A stretch of DNA of 57,507 nt, from contig NZ_JAINFC010000002.1 of the NCBI RefSeq assembly GCF_020740835.1, positions 1 to 57,507 on the forward strand, read 5' to 3'. This document shows positions 52,282-57,507 of this stretch, one piece after another; within the stretch, counting starts at the first letter, position 1; every line of letters begins with the position of its first letter. The position numbers were made by a program, and so were the translations under genes. The notes beneath the pieces are model-generated. The model was not told the DNA's origin and did not search any database. It was given only the letters and a program-made list of their open reading frames with translations. The stretch is from Streptomyces sp. UNOC14_S4 (GTDB lineage: Bacteria; Actinomycetota; Actinomycetes; Streptomycetales; Streptomycetaceae).

Positions 52282-53504
52282 GGTGTGGGGACGGCTTCCT
52301 TTGCGTGTGCGGTCTCATGGGTGGTCGCGCGGACGACGTCGCTGTTGGCGTATGCCTGGGCGACGAGCAGCAGCCACTCGGTCTCGGCCTTGAGGTTGCC
52401 ATCGCGTTCATCGGTGCCGGGTGCGGGCCGGGCGATGTCGCCGTTCGGCTTCAGGCCGCGGTGCTTGGCTCTGACGGCGTCCTTGAGCACAGCCGCTTCC
52501 ACCGTGGCATACCCGCGGAGGGTGTCGGCTTCACCGAGCTGGGCCAGGGCGTGTCGGGTGGCCTGCTGGACGCGTCCGGAGCGGTAGGCCCGCAGGGTCA
52601 GGATGCCGTCGTTGATCTCGATGACACGGCGGTGGAGGAAGAAGTCCGCGTCCTCTTCGGCTACTTCGCCGGAGCTGGTGGGGGTGAGCACGATGTCGGG
52701 GCTGACTTCGACGAGCTCGCTCCACAAGGGTGCGAGAGCCTTGAAGGAGCGTGCCTCCCAGCGCTTGCGGGCCAGTTGACTGATGGGCCAGGCCAGTGCC
52801 GGCAGAGTCAGTCCGAAGACGACCAGCAGCACGCCGATGGCCGGCGCGGCGACACTGAACGTGCAGCGCACGGGGGTGACGATGCTGGAGCACTGGTAGT
52901 TGTGCGTGATCAGGCCCAGGTCGAACCCGAAGGACAGCAGGGTGAAGATCTTGTAGCCGCAATACACCAGGGCGGAGGCGCAGCCGGCGGACGCCATGCG
53001 AAGTCCGATGCGCTGGCTGGGCCTGCGGGAGCGGCAGGACTGCTTCCAGGTCTGGACGAGGAACTCGCCGACCGTGATGCCCAGGTAGGTGATATAGACG
53101 AAGACGTAGAGTGCGTAGAGCTGGGGCGAGAACCGGTCCGTTTGCCCGGCGATGAACAGCCCGCTCATCACACAGACCGCGGATGTGAGGTAGATCAACC
53201 GCAGGCGGATGCGTCGGCGTGCCGTATCAGGGTCGCTGAGCTGGAACATGAACGCCAGCACCGCGGTGGCGGCGGCCAGGCTGGCGCAGTTGCTGACAAG
53301 CCGGGAGGCATGCGGCACGATCGACTCGATGACGAACCGGCCGGCCGGAGCGTACGCAGCGAAGGCCACCCAGAGCGAGGCGAAGATGGCGACCATGGCG
53401 TTCGCGCCCACAGGCCGCCGGTTCGAGCGGCGGCCCCGGACGAACCAGAAGATGGCCGCCAGCATGAGGATGTCTGCAGTGGTGAAGATGAGGCGAGGAG
53501 TCAC
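52278..53504 (-). CDS. MAB_1171c-family putative membrane transporter
   Basis: A 408-residue protein with seven predicted membrane helices in its first 240 residues (for example TTADILMLAAIFWFV, NAMVAIFASLWVAFAAYAP, LVSNCASLAAATAVLAFMF, PAIGVLLVVFGLTLPALAWP), followed by a cytoplasmic domain with LVEVSPDIVL and FFLHRRVIEINDGILTLR. This matches the MAB_1171c family, which commonly lies next to an ImmA/IrrE-type peptidase and an XRE regulator in streptomycetes. The function is unknown; transport is only the assigned name. It overlaps the peptidase gene upstream and the P450 downstream by four bases each. Confidence 0.82.
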   Translation of the reverse strand: MTPRLIFTTADILMLAAIFWFVRGRRSNRRPVGANAMVAIFASLWVAFAAYAPAGRFVIESIVPHASRLVSNCASLAAATAVLAFMFQLSDPDTARRRIRLRLIYLTSAVCVMSGLFIAGQTDRFSPQLYALYVFVYITYLGITVGEFLVQTWKQSCRSRRPSQRIGLRMASAGCASALVYCGYKIFTLLSFGFDLGLITHNYQCSSIVTPVRCTFSVAAPAIGVLLVVFGLTLPALAWPISQLARKRWEARSFKALAPLWSELVEVSPDIVLTPTSSGEVAEEDADFFLHRRVIEINDGILTLRAYRSGRVQQATRHALAQLGEADTLRGYATVEAAVLKDAVRAKHRGLKPNGDIARPAPGTDERDGNLKAETEWLLLVAQAYANSDVVRATTHETAHAKEAVPTP

Positions 53505-54025
53505 AGGCTTTTGCGCTTCTTCTGGGAGGAGCTGGCGAACAGGGCTTCCCAGCGTTCAGTTCGGTCGTGGGGTCGGCTGGGTGGTAGTTCCCTGCCGCGG
53601 TAGATCCGCTGACGAATGACGGTGGCCATCATTTCCGCTTCGCGCTCGTCGTCGTTGCGATAGCTGGTGCGGCCGGACATCCGCTGTACGAGCGTGGGGT
53701 TGAGGCCGAGGACCTGGTCCGCGCCGTCACCCAGCGACAGGGTGCCCGGGTGGTCACACAGGACGTGGCCGATTTCGTGGGCGAGGATGTGCATCTGGTG
53801 GAGAGCAGAAGTTCCCCGTTCGAAGTACAAGACGTCGGCGGTGGCAGTCTCCACGCGGAGGCCGCACGGCAGGTCGCCGGTGACCGTAGTCTCCATCGGA
53901 CGGAGCACGATCGGCTTGCCCCTGAGTTCGGCGACGGCGTCGCATAGCTGCTGGGTGCCGAAGCGGTGGGGAAGGTTCAAGCGTTCGAGCCGCTCCGAGC
54001 AGTCCATGCGGAGCCGGTCGTCCAT
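53501..54025 (-). CDS. ImmA/IrrE-family metallopeptidase-like protein
   Basis: A 174-residue protein. The zinc motif is HILAHEIGHVLCDHP near residue 83 (HEIGH), preceded by a beta strand region with a Phe (YFERGTSALHQM), and followed by the acidic DDEREAEMMATVIRQR that supplies the third ligand. There is no helix-turn-helix in this chain, so DNA binding would need a partner. GGAGGAGAAC precedes ATG 54025. Its last codons overlap the MAB_1171c gene. An XRE regulator that could be its partner lies at 56024 on the same strand. Confidence 0.82.
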   Translation of the reverse strand: MDDRLRMDCSERLERLNLPHRFGTQQLCDAVAELRGKPIVLRPMETTVTGDLPCGLRVETATADVLYFERGTSALHQMHILAHEIGHVLCDHPGTLSLGDGADQVLGLNPTLVQRMSGRTSYRNDDEREAEMMATVIRQRIYRGRELPPSRPHDRTERWEALFASSSQKKRKSL

Positions 54026-54184
54026 GTTCTCCTCCAAGCCCCTCTGCAGGGCCCATCGGCGTCGTTCCGGGCTTCCCGGTCCGGGCACGACGCGTGGGTA
54101 TTGCACGCCTCGAAGGCGGCGGTCGCCAGCGCTCACCGGCGCGTAATGCGGCCGTGTGGCGCTACCGCTGGTGCCGCTGGTAGG

Positions 54185-54889
54185 TCAGTGGCCCATGGCG
54201 ACGCCGCCGTCGACCGGGATCACCGCTCCGGTGATGTAGGCGGCCTCGGGGCTGGCGATGAACTGGACGGCGTGGGCGATCTCTTCGGGTGCGGCTGCGC
54301 GGCGCAGGGGGATCTGCTCGAGGATGTGCTGCTTGCGCTCGTCCGGCAGGGCGGCGGTCATGTCGGTGTCGGTCAGTCCGGGGGCGACGATGTTGACGGT
54401 GATGCCGCGGGAGCCGAGTTCCTTGGCCAGGGAGCGGCCGAATCCGACAAGGCCGGCCTTGGAGGCGGCGTAGTTCGACTGCCCTGCCTCGCCGGCGAGG
54501 GCGACTGCGGAAGCGATCAGGACGATGCGGCCCTTGCGGGCGCGGAGCATGCCTCGGGCCGCTTGTTTGGCGACGCGGAAGGCTCCGACGAGGTTGGCGT
54601 CCAGGACGGCGAGGAAGTCGGCCTCGTCCATGCGCAGGAGCAGGTTGTCCTTGGTGATGCCCGCGTTGGCGACGAGGACCTCGACGGGCCCCTGCTCCTG
54701 TTCGATCGCCGCGAAAGCTTGGGCGACCTGGTCCGAGTCTGTGACGTCGCAGCGCACGCCGAACAGTCCCTCCGGCGGCTCGCCGCTGCGATAGGTGACC
54801 GCGACCCGGTCCCCCGCGGCCGAGAGCGCGCGGGCAATGGCCAGTCCGATCCCCCGGTTTCCCCCCGTGACAAGAACAGAGCGCGACAT
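54185..54889 (-). CDS. FabG-like 3-oxoacyl-ACP reductase (SDR)
   Basis: A 234-residue short-chain dehydrogenase. The NAD(P) motif is LVTGGNRGIGLAIA, the NAG motif VANAGITKDNLL, catalytic Ser in VLIASAVALAG, and the YxxxK pair in QSNYAASKAGLVGFGRSLAK. The end, YITGAVIPVDGGVAMGH, is that of FabG proteins. Its context is not a fatty-acid operon: it is alone, divergent from an MmyB-type regulator with a perfect palindrome between them, so it is probably a regulator-paired paralogue. The start ATG follows an AT-rich leader with a weak GAGAAAG site. Confidence 0.88.
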   Translation of the reverse strand: MSRSVLVTGGNRGIGLAIARALSAAGDRVAVTYRSGEPPEGLFGVRCDVTDSDQVAQAFAAIEQEQGPVEVLVANAGITKDNLLLRMDEADFLAVLDANLVGAFRVAKQAARGMLRARKGRIVLIASAVALAGEAGQSNYAASKAGLVGFGRSLAKELGSRGITVNIVAPGLTDTDMTAALPDERKQHILEQIPLRRAAAPEEIAHAVQFIASPEAAYITGAVIPVDGGVAMGH

Positions 54890-54970
54890 TGCAAATTAAA
54901 CTTTCTCGAATTGAACTTCGGTGGCAGCCGATCGCTCAATGACCAGCCCCTGCATTCTGCACCTCCACAA

Positions 54971-54989
54971 TCGCCACTCGGAGTGGCGA
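54971..54989. promoter_or_regulatory. Perfect palindrome in the fabG-like/MmyB divergent promoter
   Basis: TCGCCACTC at 54971-54979 and GAGTGGCGA at 54981-54989 flank a single G. The 19-bp site lies 82 bp from the reductase start and 172 bp from the regulator start. It is a strong candidate operator for the MmyB-type regulator. The rest of the 271-bp gap contains TTAAC and other AT-rich stretches but no clear hexamer pair. Confidence 0.65.
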
Positions 54990-55160
54990 CAGTCGGTGTG
55001 ATGCTGCCTGCGTTAGACCATTCGAGGACTCCTCGCGTACAAGATCTGTTAACCCCTACCCTCGCCATGACCTCGCCAGTTAGCTCGCGCATCGACCATT
55101 CTGGGGGGACGATCAGAAATGACCGCTGCCCTTGCGTACAGAGGGAGGACCGGGACCACC

Positions 55161-55994
55161 ATGGAAAACGGTGACAGACATCTCAAAGGTGTCAGGCCGT
55201 CAGAGAACGAGCTTGGGCAGCTGCTCGTCTCCTGGCGCGAAAGGCTCGACCCGCGGAGGATCCCCGGCATTGATACACAACGACGCCGCCTGAGATCCGG
55301 ACTCACTCAGCAGGAGGTGGCCACCCTGACGGGGGTGAGTGTCACCTGGTACCGCAAGCTGGAGAAGGGCGAGCAGGCGGATTTTTCGGACGCCTTCCTG
55401 CAACGGCTGACCATGACGCTGCGTTTGGACGAGACCGAGCGCGGGGTGCTGTTCCAGCTGGCCGTAGGCCGGACGCCCGAGCCGACCCGCCTGGCCGTGG
55501 ACACGGCGGTCGACGAGAGCATGCAAGCCCTCCTGGATACCCAGCTCCCGAATCCGGCCTACGTCACCAACCTCTCGTGGGACATCGTCGCGCACAACGA
55601 TCAGCAGGCGGACTGGTTCCCCTGGATTCCGTACGAGCGGAACAGTATGCGGTGGGCCTTCCTCTACCCGGAGGCCCGCGAGCAGCTGGTCAACTGGCGG
55701 GACGACTGGGCGGATCCCTTTCTCGCGCAAATCCGGGTGGCCATCGCGCATAACCCGAAGAGTAAGGAGCTGGCGAAGCTCCGAGACGACATCCTCGCTG
55801 GAAACGCAGAGGCGGCCGAGCTCTGGAAGGAGAACCGGACCCAGGTACATCCTGATGGGGATATCCGGCGCCTGCGCCTTCCTTACCATCAGAGGGAAGA
55901 GGTGCCAGTGAAAATCATGGCCCTGGCCCCGTTGCGCAATACGCAGCTGCGCTTCATCGTGCTCATGCGCGATTGGACACCGAGCCGGCCATAA
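55161..55994 (+). CDS. XRE regulator with MmyB-like ligand-binding domain
   Basis: A 277-residue regulator. Residues about 35-90 form the helix-turn-helix (LRSGLTQQEVATLTGVSVTW, YRKLEKGEQADFSDAFLQRL). Residues about 120-275 fit the MmyB-like ligand-binding domain: LPNPAYVTNLSWDIVAHNDQ, then WFPWIPYERNSMRWAFLYPE, ending in a hydrophobic strand LRFIVLMRDW. Family members are thought to bind fatty-acid-like ligands and often control an adjacent oxidoreductase. ATG 55161 follows GGGAGG; an upstream extension is less likely. It is divergent from the FabG-like gene. Confidence 0.86.
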   Translation: MENGDRHLKGVRPSENELGQLLVSWRERLDPRRIPGIDTQRRRLRSGLTQQEVATLTGVSVTWYRKLEKGEQADFSDAFLQRLTMTLRLDETERGVLFQLAVGRTPEPTRLAVDTAVDESMQALLDTQLPNPAYVTNLSWDIVAHNDQQADWFPWIPYERNSMRWAFLYPEAREQLVNWRDDWADPFLAQIRVAIAHNPKSKELAKLRDDILAGNAEAAELWKENRTQVHPDGDIRRLRLPYHQREEVPVKIMALAPLRNTQLRFIVLMRDWTPSRP

Positions 55995-56023
55995 GCCAGC
56001 GCAGCCGTCTTACCCCGGGCAGG

Positions 56024-56479
56024 CTACTGGCTGAGATCCAGACCGTGCGCCGACTCACCGTCGGACAGCCCTTCGAGGCTCCGGGCCTGCTCGATGAGCG
56101 CCGTGACCATGCTCAGGCTGTTCCCGGACAGCCCCTTCGCACGCAGTGCGACGCGCCGCACCTCCTGGTCCCGCATCGCGGCGACCAGCGCGATCTCGGC
56201 TTCCGTCCGCTCCTTCGCTGCCTGGTCGAAGAAGTACCCGGGCTCGACGCCGAAGAAGTCGGCGAGGGCCTTGATCGTCGACATCATCGGGTTCTTCTTC
56301 TGCCCGGCGCGCAGCTGCGCGATCGCGCTGGCGGAGATGCCCTTGCCACCGTTCGCGGCAGCCTTGGTGATCGCCTCCGCGACCTCCGCATTGGTGTACG
56401 AGCCGCGCCCGGGTGGGTGGATCTCCTGGAACAGGTGCTCCAGAAGCTCAGCGAACGTCTTCTCCGAACCGTCTGCCAT
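56024..56479 (-). CDS. XRE-family regulator (short, repressor-like)
   Basis: A 151-residue protein. The helix-turn-helix is YTNAEVAEAITKAAANGGKG then ISASAIAQLRAGQKKNPMMS and FFGVEPGYFF, with a C-terminal helical tail (EAEIALVAAMRDQEVRRVAL). ATG 56479 follows GGGGAGGGCGGAG; a longer frame from 56527 lacks support. Repeats with an ACTCCAGT core lie just upstream and overlap a good plus-strand promoter, so it probably represses itself and the divergent transcript. It may be the partner of the nearby ImmA/IrrE-type peptidase or the repressor of the element that begins at 56991. Confidence 0.83.
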   Translation of the reverse strand: MADGSEKTFAELLEHLFQEIHPPGRGSYTNAEVAEAITKAAANGGKGISASAIAQLRAGQKKNPMMSTIKALADFFGVEPGYFFDQAAKERTEAEIALVAAMRDQEVRRVALRAKGLSGNSLSMVTALIEQARSLEGLSDGESAHGLDLSQ

Positions 56480-56524
56480 CTCCGCCCTCCCCTCACCCGG
56501 GTCACCGGTCAACTTAGCGATCAC

Positions 56525-56589
56525 CACTCCAGTGTAGCGCCAGCCCGAGGTCGGACACTCCAGTTGACCGAGCGGTGTAACTGGGGTGT
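56525..56589. promoter_or_regulatory. Operator repeats for the XRE regulator
   Basis: ACACTCCAGTT at 56555-56565 and AACTGGGGTGT at 56579-56589 form an inverted repeat with one mismatch per arm across a 13-bp spacer. A third copy, CACTCCAGTG, is at 56525-56534. All lie 45-110 bp upstream of the XRE start. Confidence 0.65.
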
Positions 56590-56592
56590 AAG
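56564..56592 (+). promoter_or_regulatory. Near-consensus promoter directed rightwards
   Basis: TTGACC at 56564-56569 and TGTAAG at 56587-56592 are separated by exactly 17 bp. This is close to the primary sigma consensus TTGACA/TATAAT. The inverted-repeat arms cover both hexamers, so a bound repressor would block it. The transcript would run towards the gene at 56991 across about 400 bp. Confidence 0.6.
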
Positions 56593-56753
56593 TTTTTCAC
56601 GGCTCGCGACACCCAAGTGTTCCGTTGCTGGTCAGACGGGTAGCAACCGCTGGACTGTGGTGGAGGGCTGACCGTATGGTGCTGGTCCCCGCGGCCAGGG
56701 AGGTCCGGGGAGAAAGGGTGATTCGCGCGGCGCCACGACAGACGCAGATACGA

Positions 56754-56789
56754 GTTGGCGCCCGAGAGCGGTAACTCTCAGGCGCCAAC
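56754..56789 (+). repeat. Long hairpin in the leader of the rightward transcript
   Basis: GTTGGCGCC at 56754-56762 pairs with GGCGCCAAC at 56781-56789. Inside it, after a C/A mismatch, GAGAG at 56764-56768 pairs with CTCTC at 56775-56779 around CGGTAA. It could be an attenuator, a terminator or a small structured RNA. Between 56593 and 56990 I see no convincing gene. Confidence 0.6.
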
Positions 56790-56990
56790 CACAACGACAC
56801 TCCCGCCTCTGCAAAGGCGAGGAGGTCACAACCAGAGCCGATCCGGACCCTTTGGACGAGGCATCCCGGACGGCCCCACTCGAAGGGGCGATTGTTACAT
56901 GCCTGCTCACCAGCAGGAAACCTCGGCGGACCAAGCCGTCGGCCTTGGCCTGCACGCCGGGCGCCGCGCGGCTGACGGGGGCTGCTGATC

Positions 56991-57507
56991 ATGGCGCGCA
57001 TCCGCACGATCAAGCCGGAGGCGTTCGTCTCCGAGTCCCTTGCCGCCTGCACGGTCACCGCCGAGCGGACGTTCTTCGGGCTGCTCACCCAGTCCGACGA
57101 CCACGGGCGTCACCGCGACCATCCCGCGATCATCGCGGGCACGTTGTGGCCGCTGCGTCCCGAGCACACCCCGCTGGACGTCGAAGACGATCTCCAGCAG
57201 CTCGCCAGTGCCGGGCTGATCTGCCGGTACACCGGATGCGACGGGCGCGGGTACCTGCACATCGTGGCCTGGGCGAAGCACCAGAAGATCGACCGGCCCA
57301 GCGCTTCGCGCCTGCCCCTGTGCTCCGCCCACGATCAGGACAAGCGATGTGGCGCCTGCAAGGGCGAGTGCGGCCAGGCGCCGCGAGCTGACCACGCGCC
57401 GGCGCCCTCGGTCCGCGTCGTCGAGGACTCGGTGCCCCCTCCCCGAGGACTCGTCGAACCCTCGACGAACATTCGACGAGTCTTCGCGAGCCCCGCACAG
57501 CCCTCGC
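56991..57507 (+). CDS. Phage/ICE-type protein (replication-associated type), cut off by the right edge
   Basis: The first 172 codons are visible: MARIRTIKPEAFVSESLAAC, then ERTFFGLLTQSDDHGRHRDH, ATLWPLRP and YLHIVAWAKHQKIDRPSASR. This opening is typical of a common actinophage and ICE protein (MARIRTIKPEFF, FxGLxTxxDDxGRxxDxP, WxKHQKIDRP), usually found near replication or DnaC-like genes. A cysteine pair (CGACKGEC) follows. The ribosome-binding site is weak. It suggests that the right end of the window enters an integrated phage or conjugative element. The C-terminus is not visible. Confidence 0.7.
   Translation, partial: MARIRTIKPEAFVSESLAACTVTAERTFFGLLTQSDDHGRHRDHPAIIAGTLWPLRPEHTPLDVEDDLQQLASAGLICRYTGCDGRGYLHIVAWAKHQKIDRPSASRLPLCSAHDQDKRCGACKGECGQAPRADHAPAPSVRVVEDSVPPPRGLVEPSTNIRRVFASPAQPS

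Overview
The window is high-GC actinobacterial DNA, almost certainly from Streptomyces or a close relative. The signs are strong GC bias at third codon positions, GTG starts, a PcaL-type enol-lactonase, many XRE regulators with TPR or MmyB-like domains, a MAB_1171c-family membrane protein and a TTA codon in a regulator. It reads as an accessory region, possibly near a chromosome arm, carrying integration debris, a defence island, a small biosynthesis-like operon and blocks of unknown genes. No rRNA, tRNA or CRISPR array was seen.

Region 1 (1-7.5 kb): a pcaL-like gene runs off the left edge. A tyrosine recombinase lies directly upstream of it. Then come decayed small genes with frameshifts, a hypothetical gene, and a PIN-like toxin paired with an XRE-ImmA/IrrE antitoxin-like protein. 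Region 2 (7.5-21.3 kb): a complete class 1 DISARM anti-phage operon on the minus strand, drmD-drmMI-drmA-drmB-drmC, with every junction overlapping. Region 3 (21.3-27.7 kb): a split remnant of a PPC/DUF296 gene with a flavoprotein gene between its two ends, an asparaginase, two HAD hydrolases, an XRE-TPR regulator, and a truncated zinc-ribbon XRE paralogue.

Region 4 (27.7-38.1 kb): a minus-strand operon of DUF4254 protein, PLP-dependent decarboxylase, GT9-like transferase, APH-like kinase, GT4 glycosyltransferase and tyrosyl-tRNA synthetase. It is flanked by a zinc-ribbon XRE-TPR regulator, a 2H phosphoesterase and a Nudix-like protein. A 24-bp element (21/24 identical) occurs both upstream of the operon and in the regulator/Nudix divergent promoter, which suggests one shared regulatory circuit. 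Region 5 (38.2-51 kb): an amino-acid permease and glutamine-synthetase-like pair, an operon of an EEP-family nuclease/phosphatase and two tandem 2H phosphoesterases, then a block of unknown genes sharing a helical domain, with an intact Nudix hydrolase among them. Region 6 (51-57.5 kb): an ImmA/IrrE-MAB_1171c-P450 operon, a FabG-like reductase divergent from an MmyB-type regulator around a perfect palindrome, and an XRE repressor whose probable operator overlaps a near-consensus promoter. That promoter faces a phage- or ICE-type gene that is cut off at the right edge.

The best candidates for something undescribed are the EEP-2H-2H operon with the adjoining paralogous unknown family (42.4-50.5 kb), and the decarboxylase/glycosyltransferase/TyrRS operon with its shared regulatory element (27.8-38.1 kb). 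All family calls were made by eye from motifs; no database was searched.
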